Shown here: positions 33,501-43,930 of the stretch, in pieces
How the letters are laid out: every line of letters begins with the position of its first letter
How positions within the stretch are numbered: the stretch's first letter is position 1
Assembly: GCA_020746105.1 (NCBI GenBank)
Contig: CM036628.1
Location: forward strand, 134,001-198,000
DNA: 64,000 bases
Reading direction: 5' to 3'
Origin: Trogon surrucura
Lineage: Eukaryota > Chordata > Aves > Trogoniformes > Trogonidae
The notes under the pieces: generated by a model
Told to the model about the DNA's origin: nothing
Database searches by the model: none
Seen by the model: only the letters and a program-made list of their open reading frames with translations
Translations under genes and position numbers: made by a program

Positions 33501-36500
33501 CACAGCCTCACCGACCCCAGCCCCTTCTCCTCCCTGAGGCTGAGGAGGCTCTGTGGGTGGTTCTTGGCCATCATCAGCCTGAGGGAGTCATGCCTGCGCA
33601 CAAAACTGGAAGCAGGCACTAACAGCACACAAAAACAAACTGCTCTTTTCCTGGCAAACATTAGCACATTTCCCTTCTCGCCGCCCTTTGCAGCCTGATC
33701 TCCCAGCCAAGTGGACCCTCCCTTCCTCCCTATCCATCAGCAACCGCCCTCCACCTCCTTCCCCCGCCTTCTTCTCCTCTTCCTCCCAGCTTTATCTCAC
33801 ATTTCTGGGAAGGACTCGACCCCGGTATCCTGAGGATGCTCTCTGATGCTTTTGCGTGGCAGCAGGGCCACAACTTAAGGAGAGGATCCCACAGCTGAGC
33901 CCCCCAGTGCCGGGGGGGGCTCTCTGCAGCACACAGTGCCAGGGAGCCGAGCCGAGCCCTCTGTCTGCCTTCCTCCAGAGATGGGCTCTGGTCACTCTGC
34001 ACCTCCAGGCATCCCAGCTGTGCTGGTTGAGCCCAGCCGACGGGTTAAATCCTCATTTATCTGTTTTCCTGACAGGCTGGTCTGGATGGAGAAAACATCG
34101 GAAACTGCCCCTTCTGCCAGCGCCTTTTCATGGTGCTGTGGCTCAAAGGGGTCAAGTTCAACGTCACCACGGTGGACATGACCAGGTGAGATGACAGCAC
34201 AGACCAGCAGTGGCAAGGACACCTCCATCATCCCTTTGCTCCCTCCCGCCTGGTCTGCAACCAGCGTGCCATAGCAGGAGCGGCTGAGGTGACAGTCCCT
34301 GCCTGAGCACTGCCCGTCAAACATTGGGATGCAGGGGTGGGCCAGCATGCCACAGGGACTCCCTGTCCTGCTGGTTGTGGGTATGAGCCCAAGGCACCAC
34401 AGGGCAGACAGAAAGGCTGGGGACATTTCTCAGCCCCCCCCAAACCCAGCAGAGCAAGTGGGGATGCTCCCAGTCCAGCGCTCCCTCCCACACACCCACC
34501 TCTGCCTTGTCTGTTCTCCCTGGGGAGGCTGATGGGTGCGGGCAGGCTGCAGGCTCTGAGACCGCTTATTTTCTCCACTCCAGGAAACCTGAAGAGTTGA
34601 AAGATTTAGCACCAGGCACCAACCCACCCTTCTTGCTGTTCAACAAGGAGCTGAAGACAGACTTCATTAAGATTGAGGAGTTTCTGGAGCAGACCCTGGG
34701 CCCACCCACGTAATTGCAAGCTCAGTCCTTCCCTGTTTCGGGGCCCAGGCACGCCATGGCATTGCGTAGTGCTCGGCTGATTGGGAAACCCAGGCAGGGT
34801 GCTGGGAGGTGCCTGAAAGCAGCTCTGGGAGGAGGCTGGCTCCCTACACAGCACCCTGAGCCGTGTTCTGGAGGGCCAGGGATTGTGATACTGAGGGGCT
34901 GCATCCTCTGGGGGAAGGCAGTGGTTCAGGCTGTGAGGGGACGGGGACAGGCTAGGATGGAAAACAATGGGGGGAAATGCAGCAGCCCCTTGGTGCAGGC
35001 AGGGTTGGGGGGGAAGAGGGAGAGCATGGAGGGGTCCCTGCAGGTGCGGGCACCCCCAGAAGCTGGTGGCCTCGCAGCTGGTTGAGGCAGTTGGTGTCAA
35101 GGCAGAGCAGGAATTAAGATTCCTCCTTGTCTGTTTGTATCTGCTGTGCTCAGCTGAGTGAAAGCAAATGCCCTTGCGTGAGTGTAGCGGCATAGCTGGC
35201 CCAGAGGGCTGCTGCAGAGGCCAGACCCCCTGAGCAGGGCACTGCCCACAGCCCACTGAACCACCCACCCCGTGCGCTGCACAGCCGCAAACCTTCCTGC
35301 CATGTGCAGAAGAGGAAGTTTCAAATGCATTTGTCATCCGCCTCCTCAGAGGTGTCTGCCCTTGCAGCGCCCCCTGGGATGGCTGAGCCAACGAGAGACT
35401 GTTTCTAAGGAAATCGTAAGAGTTTCTGGGTTCTCCGGCCCCCTCCTGAGCCAACATGCATCCTTTGGGCCAGCTCTGCTCCAGGACTCTGCTGCCACCA
35501 GTGTCCCCACACCATGGGGTTTCTGCCTTGTGATTTTCCCCAAAATAACACAGCTCCCAGGGTGGCAGCTGCAGTAGTTTAAAGCATTGCCGTTCTCCCA
35601 CAAGCAGCCAAACATTACCTGCATCCTGCAGTACCAGCCCTGGGCACCACAGCCCAGGAGATAAGGCAGCTGAGGACCATGAGGCTGAGTCTCTGCCTGC
35701 ACCAACACGAATGTCTCTTTAAAGGTATCCGCACCTGAGCCCCAAGTACAAGGAGTCCTTCGATGTGGGGAGTGACATCTTTGCCAAGTTCTCAGCGTAC
35801 ATTAAGAACCCACGCAAGGAAGCAAATATCAGTAAGAGACGGGTGGGGGCTGTGGGGATGTGACTATACTGGGGAGGAAGTGATGCTTTTGTCTGGGGGC
35901 AAATCTTGCTGCCTTCCCCACCAAAGCCTCCTTAGCAAGCAGAGGAGCGGGCAGGAAGGGTGAAGGCAGTCCTGAGCTCCCCAGGGCTCTCCATGAGGAG
36001 AGCGGATCCGGGAGGGGGGCTTGGGGTGATGCTGCTGGCATCCCTGGGACCAGAGGCTCTGGCCAGAGTCAGGGCTGTGCACCACTGGGGTGGCCCTGAG
36101 GGCTTTCTCGCTCTACGCTAAGCCTGGGAGAGACTCAGACATGCAGGTGGAGCCCTGGGCTGTACTAGGAGCCCAGGTCACAAGGCTGACTGCACTTGTG
36201 TCCCTGCCCACCCAGATTTCGAGAAAGCCCTGCTGCGGGAGTTCCATCGGCTGGATGTCTACCTGAACACGCCTCTTCCTGAGGAGATCGACCAGGACAG
36301 CGTGGAGGACATCACTGTCTCCAAGAGGAAATTCCTGGATGGAGACCACCTAACCTTGGCTGATTGCAATCTCCTGCCTAAACTGCATATCATCAAGGTA
36401 ATGGCCAAGGTGGGGACACTCACTCCAGGACAGGGTGACAGGGTGGGGTGATGCAAACAGGGGGGCCTGTATTTGTACCCCCAGGGCCAGAGAGTGAGTC

Positions 36501-36709
36501 TTCCTCAGGTCTGGGAAGTCTCAGCCTCCTCCCCCTCTCTTCTCTAGATCGCAGCCAAAAAGTACCGTGACTTCGAGATCCCAGCAGACATGACGGGCGT
36601 CTGGCGCTACCTCAACAACGCCTATGCCTGCGACGAGTTCAGCCACACATGTCCTGCAGATGAGGAGATAGAGCATACCTATGCCAGCGTCGCCAGGAAG
36701 ATGACCTAA
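30589..36709 (+). CDS. CLIC2: Chloride intracellular channel protein 2
   Basis: Soluble glutathione S-transferase-fold protein that can insert into membranes; mammalian CLIC2 also inhibits ryanodine receptors. Exons 30589-30645, 34076-34185, 34584-34709, 35725-35831, 36216-36397 and 36548-36709 give 247 aa, the human length. The thioredoxin-like N-terminal half contains the glutaredoxin-type site CPFC at residues 30-33, followed by the putative membrane-inserting helix. KFSAYIKN and the all-helical C-terminal domain follow. Similarity to human CLIC2 is very high throughout (for example [20 protein letters not shown]); the first 11 residues differ, as expected for the variable N terminus. CLIC2 is at Xq28 in human. 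Exon 1 is separated by a 3.4-kb intron. Divergent from the EVA1C-like gene and convergent with the urotensin-like gene. Confidence 0.97.
30646..34075 (+). other. CLIC2 intron 1
   Basis: No coding exon, repeat family or RNA gene was recognised in this intron. Open frames on both strands lack family resemblance. Confidence 0.6.
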
Positions 36710-38076
36710 TCTGCCGTGGCTGTGCCGGTGGTGTCCCCCGGCCAAGCCCCCCGCCTCCTCAATCCTGCCACACCAAACCCCGGCCGACGCAGGGACTGGA
36801 GGGGGTTTACGACATCGCTGCCCCATGCCTTTCAGAAACAGCACCTTGCTTCACACTGCTGCCACTGCTTCCTCCTCCTCCTCCTCTGCTGGCTGCAGCC
36901 CCTGTCAGCACTGACCACCTGTACGAACCGGTCCCTGCTCCCTGGAGACAGGTCTCACAGCCTGCGACCATGCATCACAGGAAAAGCCAAGTGCTAGCCT
37001 TCTGCAGGAGCACTTTGGTGGAAGAGATGAGACCCCCAAATGGCTGGGCCAGCCCTGCCTGCCTGCCCACTCTGCCAGCCACCCACGGTCCCGGAACCCC
37101 GGATGCTCGGAAAGGGGCGTCCCAGCATCCCAGGCATCACCTGGGCTAGACCTGTTTGAATTCGCACATCTGCCCTCCCGCACAGCACCTGCAGCCTGCA
37201 TTTGCACAAGGCCTCTCTTCCACCAAGGCATTCACACTCCATCTGAAGACACTGAAAGACGCTGCCCTGGCTAGTTTATTGCCGTGATGAATTATTCTCA
37301 CTGTCAGAGAGCTGTAACGTGAGTCTAACGTCCCATTAGGACATGAGGGTGGGAAGATGCTGGGGATGATGCCTGATGTGAAAATGCCAGGACCTGTTGT
37401 GGGAGGGAAGGAGAGGTGCAGGGACCGAGGAAGGGTTGAGGATCAGGGCATCCCTCCCATGCATGCAAGCACCCAGGGCCACGGGCAGCTGCCTGAAAGG
37501 TCCCACGTGTCTCCCGTGAGATAGGAAACCTCCTCCTGCCTTGCAGGACACTGCAGGAGATGCAGCCATATGTAGCTCTGGCCCCACCACCCCCTCCCGG
37601 GTCCCCATCACCAAGTCAGGTGCCTGACTGGGAGAGGAAGGCATGGGGTAGGGTATGGGTTTCACACCCCAGTATCAGATGGCCTAAGAGAGCAAGCACA
37701 AGCTGCTTTACTAAGTACTTTGCCTGTAGGAGACGTGGGCAGGTTTCGTGCTCCCTGGCTCAGCGCTCTGCCTTCCTGTCCAGTGTCGCTGGTGCTAGAG
37801 GAGTCGAAGCCGCTCTGCACAGCCACAGCATCCCATCCTTCCAATCCGACACCTCCTGCCAGTGCCTGTGAGCTCAGCCAGCCCTTCCCAGTCACCCCCA
37901 GGCAAAAAAATACTGTATACTGTACAGTGAGTGCGGTGGGTCCTGTGGGGACATGGTGATGGCAGACATTCACCCCGCCAGCCCTCACTGCCACTTCCCT
38001 CTTTGCACTAGAAGGAGTGTCCTCGCAAGCCTGCCTCTGATAGCACTGGGTTTGGGGACTGGTTTTGTTATTAATG

Positions 38077-38100
38077 GGTTTGTTTGTTTGTTTGTTTTTT
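38077..38100. repeat. (GTTT)n microsatellite
   Basis: Four to five tandem tttg units followed by a T run, in the distal CLIC2 3' UTR. Confidence 0.85.
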
Positions 38101-38113
38101 AACTGATAACAGC

Positions 38114-38119
38114 AATAAA
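38114..38119 (+). terminator. Poly(A) signal of CLIC2
   Basis: AATAAA followed about 15-30 bases later by a T/G-rich stretch (tgctttgcttgtgta), the normal arrangement of cleavage signal and downstream element. Confidence 0.8.
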
Positions 38120-38438
38120 CTATATTTTAATATGCTTTGCTTGTGTACTGTCAGGGCACAGGCCAAAGCCACTGGGCATGGAGGGTGCTGGGAGAGTGGA
38201 GGGGGTTCCCCTCGGTGGAAACCCATATGTAATTTAGCACGAGTGAAACTGCAGCTGTAGCCTCTGCTGCTCTGGATGGCTGGGATGTGGGAGCAGCTGC
38301 CACCCTGCCCGAGGAAGACTATGCCCTCCCTGGGGCATGGGTGCTACGCTCTGCCCACCCACACAGGTGGGGTCGGGGTGCATGTCCTGCACAGGATGGG
38401 AATGGAGGAACCACAGGATACTGGTCCGGTGCGAGGGG

Positions 38439-38444
38439 TTTATT
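38439..38444 (-). terminator. Poly(A) signal of the urotensin-like gene
   Basis: Plus-strand TTTATT is AATAAA on the minus strand, about 220 bases after the stop codon. The 3' end would face the CLIC2 3' end across about 280 bases. Confidence 0.6.
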
Positions 38445-38662
38445 CAGCTCCCACAGGCAGCCAGCATGTCCCTGCCCAGCCACGGCAGCAGCTCAGCCAT
38501 GCCTTGAGTCCTGAAGGTCTGCTGGTATGGCAGAAACACTGTCAGAGCTCTGTGCAGACCATACTGCAGCGAGATGTGGGGCCACCACGGGTGGGCACGC
38601 TGGAAGGCACTGGGTAATGGCGACAGGGAGTGGGCTGGCAGGCAGAGCTCTGCCTGTCCCTC

Positions 38663-41588
38663 TCACTTGGTGACACAGTACTTCCAGAAGCAACCTGGAA
38701 GAAAAAGTAAAAGACACCTATGTTAGGGGCTGCAGTAGTGCTTGGCTACAGCTGAGAAGCTTAAAGGAAGGGGGATGTTCATCTCTTCTTCCAGGCTCTC
38801 CTTCGTCTTTGAAGTCAGCTGCAGGAGCACATCCTGGGAGCTGATGGCCACCATGGACACCCTCTAATTAAAGCATCGGTACTCTTCACCCCGTCATGAG
38901 CATCCTCCACCCCAACCATGAGAATGCTCCACCCCAAGTCATGAGAGCATCCTCCACCTGAAGCCCAGCCTCTGCTTGCCGTGGTCTCTCTGCCAGTCAG
39001 TGGCAGGTTGGGTTCCAGAACCAGCTGGGAGTTGGGCACTCACCTTTCTTGCTGGGTTGCTGAGGGGCCTGGTATGTCTGGGTAAATCCCTGGCTCTGGA
39101 GCTCACCAGCTGCCACCATCTTCCAGAGGAGTGCACCAAGGTCTTGCACCTGCCATGGCAACACCATCATGCTTGTGGCGTCCATCTGGCAAAGGCAGCC
39201 CCCAAGCCCCTACCCCTCACTGCTGGACCAGGGAGGGATGAAGTGTTTGCACCTGAGTGGGGCTGCCTTGATCCCAATTTACTGCCCAACAGGGCTGGGG
39301 TTTGCTGGAACTTCATGGGAGGCTGGCCTACGGGATCCTCCTGCCCCATGGTGTCTCCCTGGGCTGCCCTCGCCTAGCCCAGAAAGGAACCCCCAACTCA
39401 CCAAACGGTCAGGGACATCCCCCTGGAGAGTGATTTTGTTTCCTTAAAAAAAGAAAAAGAAATGCCATGAGCATGCAGAGGCTACAGGTCCACTGCAGGG
39501 GGCAGGAGCCAAGGGTAGATATGTCAGAAAGAGAGGGGACACAGCACCTTCGCCTGCTTCTCTCCATGCTCCTCTGGAGCACTCCTTCATCCTGGATGCA
39601 ACCTTCCACCTCTTCATCCTTGTGCCTGCCTCCCTCCATGTGTGCCCCCGCACCCGCCCCCTCTGTGGGTCCAGTTCACCCTGTGCTCTGGGACTCACCT
39701 GTGCTATGAGCTGCTTTCTGGTCGTGGCTTGCACCTTCCCTTAGTGCAGGCAGAGCCTGGTTCAGGTCCCTGGATGGCTGGGGTCCTGCTAGAGGTTTGC
39801 TGTCAGCCATGAAGCCAACTGCACCGTCACCCAGGTTAAAATCCATTGGCGTGAGGTCTGGGTTGAATGAGAAGACAAGGACAAGGACAAAGCAACTCAT
39901 TTGAGGTGTGCTTGTTCCTCAGGCAGTGGAACAGAGAGCCTGAGACTGACAGCGAGTTGTTTGAGGGGCACTAGGGTTTGTCTCCTTATCTGGCCATGCT
40001 TGGCAGCTGGTGCTGGGAGTCAGAACTCTGCCAGGGCACTGCAGGTGTGGGTTCAGCGGTGCTGTGCTGAGGGGAAGGATCCCGTCCCTCGACCTGTGGT
40101 AGCACTCCTAACACAGCCCAGGACACCGCTGTGTCCTGGTGCCTGGCGTTGTTCCTCCTCAGGGCAATGACTACCACAGGCAGGAGAAGATCCCCATCAG
40201 TCACCCAAGTTCTCCTGCCACCAAAGATCCTTCCAATGGCAGCTCTGCAGACCCTGTCCTGGTCTCACTTAGCCAGGCTGCTGTGCCAATGGGAGCAGTG
40301 AGGGGTTGGGTCCAGACCCCTGTCACCCCAGGTATCATCACAGGAAAGTGTAAGCAGAAATCTTGCCTGGTGACTCTGTCCTGTAGCTCATTTGTGTTGC
40401 TCAGGAGAGGGAAAGTCTAAGGTCACCACCAAAACAAACGTCAAGCTCATGGCTACAATTAAGGTAACAAGTCACAGAATCATAGAACAGTTTCAGTTGG
40501 AAGAGACCTTCAAGATCATCGAGTCCAAACTTTGTCCTAGCCCTACCAACACCACTAAACCATGTCCCTAAGCACACGCTGCCCGACTGCGTTTAACCGG
40601 AAACCGGCTGGTGTTCTGGGGACTTTCCAGTGTCTCACCCTTCAACCCATTCCTTCTCCAGCATCTGCCCAGACCCAGGGAGCTCCCAACAAGCTCTGGG
40701 AGCTGAGCAGTCCCAAGCACTTGGCCTTGGATTTCCTTTGCCTCAGACACACGATCAAGCTGCTGCAGCTCTGGAAGCCCCCAGGAGTCAGCCAAGTGAC
40801 ACGAGGATCCTGCTTGCTTCCCAGCAGCAGGTGGCAGCATGCCGTGCCGGGGCCGCTACTGGAGGCTGTGCAAACAGACTGCGGGGCTGGGGCCATGCTC
40901 TCTTTCAGGAATTGAGTGACTTTCTCCAGCATTAGGAAGCCCGGAGTGCCTGGACCAGTGCTTATGCTGCTAGTCAGTACTAGCATGGGTACCAGCCCCG
41001 TGACCATGTACAGAACTCACTCCACTCCATCCCAGACCAGGCGACCCAGTGAGCACCGCTCACTCCCATGTGAGCTCCCTCCATACAGGGTGTCAGAAGA
41101 ACATCCAGTCTAGAGGCATGCCTTGTTTGCATGCCCCAGGCTGCCTGATCCCCAGGACAGCTCTGTCTGTCATCTCAGCACACCCGGACACTTCACCCGG
41201 GCTCTGCTGTCTGTAGATCACAACAGCCTAAGCAGTCCCTCAGGTACAAGACAATCTTTCATTATCCAACCCTGGAATGCGTTTAACAGTACTCCTAACA
41301 AAAAACCTGCCCCAGGCGAAAAGGTCTTTCTGCCCAAAGAAGTAGGGGCAGCTACACTGCTGTGCACGTCTGCAGCAGCCAAGTCCCTCTGACACACCAG
41401 ACACGAACCAGCATCCAGCACCACACAGTGCTGCACAGGGACAAACCTCACCCAACTTTCAGTTACAAACACCCAAATGTGCTGTCCTTACCTTGGGCAC
41501 TGTCGCTTTCAGGGTAGACAGGATAAGCATCGATGCAGTAAGCCCCTAACACGAGCACCAAGGTTATGACTGTCCTCTGGGAAGTCAT
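38663..41588 (-). CDS. Urotensin II-related peptide precursor, URP1-like
   Basis: Secreted neuropeptide precursor of 156 aa from five minus-strand exons: 41588-41492, 39857-39699, 39442-39402, 39185-39044 and 38694-38663. All splice sites are GT-AG and all phases agree. Residues 1 to about 20 form a signal peptide (core VITLVLVLGAYCIDA). A variable propeptide follows. The last exon gives residues 147-156, GCFWKYCVTK, directly after the dibasic Lys-Lys at 145-146. CFWKYC is the invariant disulphide-closed hexapeptide of the urotensin II family, whose receptors are class A GPCRs. The C-terminal Val-Thr extension resembles teleost Urp1 (ACFWKYCVTN) rather than UII or URP, which end at Val. The five-exon layout with the peptide in the last exon also fits. 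The weakest point is the 5' edge of exon 4: an internal acceptor at 39149 would remove 12 residues without changing frame. Confidence 0.85.
38878..38958. repeat. Short tandem repeat in a urotensin-like intron
   Basis: Three to four diverged copies of a roughly 28-base unit containing catcctccacccc and catgag lie between the last two exons of the urotensin-like gene. Confidence 0.6.
40474..40572 (-). mobile_element. CR1 LINE 3' fragment
   Basis: The plus strand reads cacagaatcatagaacagtt, then an element-typical run ending in accactaaaccatgtcccta, the reverse of a CR1 3' end. It lies in the first intron of the urotensin-like gene. Confidence 0.9.
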
Positions 41589-42300
41589 CTTCTTTCTTCC
41601 AAATCTTGACTGATTTCCTGGGAGCCTGTCAGTGAGGGAGTGTGAGGCAGTTCTCTTTTATGTCATCCACCTCTCTGAGATCAATACGCTCTCATCAGGT
41701 GGATTGTCTTTTCTGCTAGGTTGTCCATCCATCCTGGTGAGAGGAGGTGTCTGTCTCTGCTCTCTCCCAGTTCCATTTCTGTCACTCTTGAATGAGGATG
41801 CTTGATAAATGCTCGTCTGGGTTTTCAGAAGCTGTGCTGTGTTGGGGGAGTAAGTGCTACGGAATGCAGGACAGGTTATCCAGGGGTCTGGAGGAGGATC
41901 AGAACAGAACGAGGGGCCAACATTTGGGCAAAACACACAGACCCATGCTTTCTTTTAGCATGATCTTCCTCCCCAAGTGTTATCACATGTCACACTTCTT
42001 TCACATCTCATGGCAACACGAGGGCAGTGGCAAAGCCTTCAGACTCCGAGCATCCTGAACTTATTCTTGGTGGGTGCCCCATTTCCTAATGGGGGGGCAG
42101 CAGCCGGAGCTTCCTTGCTAGAACAATGTTTGACCTCACTGGTGTTCCAAGGAGCCTCTCTCCCTATTCTAGAAGCCAGCAGTGCAATTCTCCCTTCTAA
42201 AGGATGTGTCTGTGAGCTTCAGAAAATGATGTTGTCCCAGCCCTCTTGGCTGTGAACATCCAGGCCAATAAGTCACTGCAGACTGAAGGGACAGGCTGGG
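41589..42300. other. Upstream region of the urotensin-like gene
   Basis: About 700 bases between the first coding exon and the LTR. A promoter is expected here. An AT-rich stretch (minus-strand cataaaagagaactg near 41650-41665) could hold a TATA-like element about 70 bases upstream of the start codon. Nothing else was recognised. Confidence 0.4.
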
Positions 42301-43084
42301 TGTAGCGGGTTAGGGCTGGGTCGGCCACTAACACGGACAGACGCTCTCTAACCCCCTCCTCCTCCCCCTAAATGGGAAGAGAAAAGGGAATGAGGCAGAG
42401 AGACTTACGGATTAGAGAAGAAAAAAAACTTGAACAGCTTTAATGAAAATAATGGAAATAATGGTGAAAAGATAAAAGTAAAGAACTATATACAACTATA
42501 GATAGTAGCCCGATATCGAACCCGACTCCCTCCCCCGATCGAAATCCCCACTGGTGCTGCAGAGCAGGAGGCACTGGGGAAACCCCAGGCTCAGCGGTGG
42601 CGGGAGCTGGATACAGGGAGCTGGATTCGGGAACTCAGGATCCGGATCAAAATCATGAGGTCAGATGGAGTCCTCTCTGGACACCGGTCATTGCAGAAAA
42701 GAAGGGCAAAAAGACCGAAAAAGGGCCAAAACTCCCGTGATCACTCAATTTATACTAAATATGACATATATGGAATGGAATACTCTCGTTGGTCACCTGT
42801 CCTGTCTATTACCCCCCGGAGGTGCAACCTTTTACTTCCTCGTGCCCCCTTCTTACTACCCGGCACCCCCAGCGTGGCACACAAGAGCCAGCAGTGGCCT
42901 TGGGCACTATAGGAGTAAGTATAAGCAAGAGCCTTTCTACACACCAGTCCCAGGCCGTAACTGTAGCAAACACTGTCTGCAAAAACATGCTGGTGACTTC
43001 AGAACATGCAGCCTTTTAGAAGACACTAAACTGGAAAGCAAAAATCACTAAACAGGACTGGGTTTTTTAGCTAAACCCAGGACA
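42301..43084 (-). mobile_element. Solo LTR of an avian endogenous retrovirus, minus strand
   Basis: On the minus strand it opens with tgtcctgggtttagct and ends in taacccgctaca, giving TG...CA termini with an imperfect inverted repeat. Flanks are CTGGG (42296-42300) and ATGGG (43085-43089), a near-perfect five-base target duplication. Inside, in minus orientation, TATAAAT (42754-42748) is followed about 300 bases later by ATTAAA (42444-42439), the order expected of U3, R and U5. No internal viral genes are present, so it is a recombination-derived solo LTR. The opening resembles LTRs common in neoavian genomes; the exact family is undetermined. Confidence 0.75.
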
Positions 43085-43595
43085 ATGGGCTTCACAGCAA
43101 CATGAACGTCATGCAATTTAGAGCCAGTATTGGAGCCTGCCTAGTTTTGGCTTAGATTTAAATACCCAGTTTTTCTCTCTGGAAAAAAATGGAGCCAGTG
43201 ACAGAGGTCTTGCAGCCAGCATCCCAAAGCAACTTCCATGAGACAGGATCAAACTGGTCCCTTTGGTGACTTCAGCAAGGCCATCTTTGCTGTGACAGCA
43301 GGTTGCATCTGTGCTCACATAGTGCCGCACTTCCTGAGATCACTGAGGAAGAATTCAACAGATATGAGTAGATTTTAAGCTCTCAGGATCTGCAGATCAA
43401 CTTTGGGTATTATTCATGGGGGAGAGGAGACAGAAAGGTCCATTCAACACCCTTTCCTTCCCCTAACAATGCTGGGGCTCAGCCACGCTGAGCAGTACCT
43501 GCTTCAGAGGTGCCAGGAGGGAAGTCCCTTGGAAATCTTGATGGGAGATCCAGTCTCTCAATCTCGTGTCATCTCCTCTTGTGGGATGGGATGTC

Positions 43596-43930
43596 ATGGA
43601 GCCTTTCCTGAGGAAGACCGGACAGGATGCTTGGGAGCCTGAGTGTCTGTTTTTTAACCAAGAGGCTGACCAGAACTCTGCTGATCACAAAACAGGGAGA
43701 CAACATTGTCTGCATGTCCAGCTACAGGCTCTCATTTTTCATAAAGTGGTTGAAGGTACATCGACAAGAGATCATTATTTCTGTCTCCAAATCCCTAGCT
43801 GCCAGGAGCACAGCAGACTGGGAGACAGGTGAGGCGAAGCGTTCATCCATCTTGACAGGACAAACCACTCAGCTCGGACTGTTCTCCAACAAAAAGCCAT
43901 CTCTCACTTCTTTTCCAGCTACTCCCATCC
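43596..43930 (+). pseudogene. Probable decayed retrocopy of a fatty-acid-binding protein gene
   Basis: Successive frames show FABP-like pieces in the right order: MEPFL at 43596 (compare the N-terminal E-A-F-x-G-T-W), a run ending LITKQGDNIV at 43681-43710 that parallels the FABP segment TIIxxxGDxI, IFHKVVEGTSTRDH in another frame (compare ISFKLGVEFDETTADDR), and near 43841-43875 nucleotides close to those for KLVH...WDGQETTLVRE. No introns separate parts that are in different exons of FABP genes, pointing to a processed copy with indels. The similarity is weak and judged by eye; chance resemblance is possible. Confidence 0.35.

Larger units (their letters stand above)
36710..38140 (+). other. 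CLIC2 3' untranslated region
   Basis: Runs from the TAA stop to just past the AATAAA at 38114-38119, about 1.4 kb. The (GTTT)n tract near 38077-38100 lies close to its end. Confidence 0.7.

Noticed and set aside
34606-35601. A 331-codon antisense frame inside CLIC2
   Set aside because: It is the shadow of CLIC2 exon 34584-34709 plus intron on the opposite strand and shows no protein family.
39860-39900. An alternative start (MSCFVLVLVFSF) for the urotensin-like exon 2
   Set aside because: It lies in the intron just before a good acceptor. The separate signal-peptide exon at 41588-41492 joins in phase and has a clear donor, so intronic initiation is less likely, though the hydrophobic run is curious.
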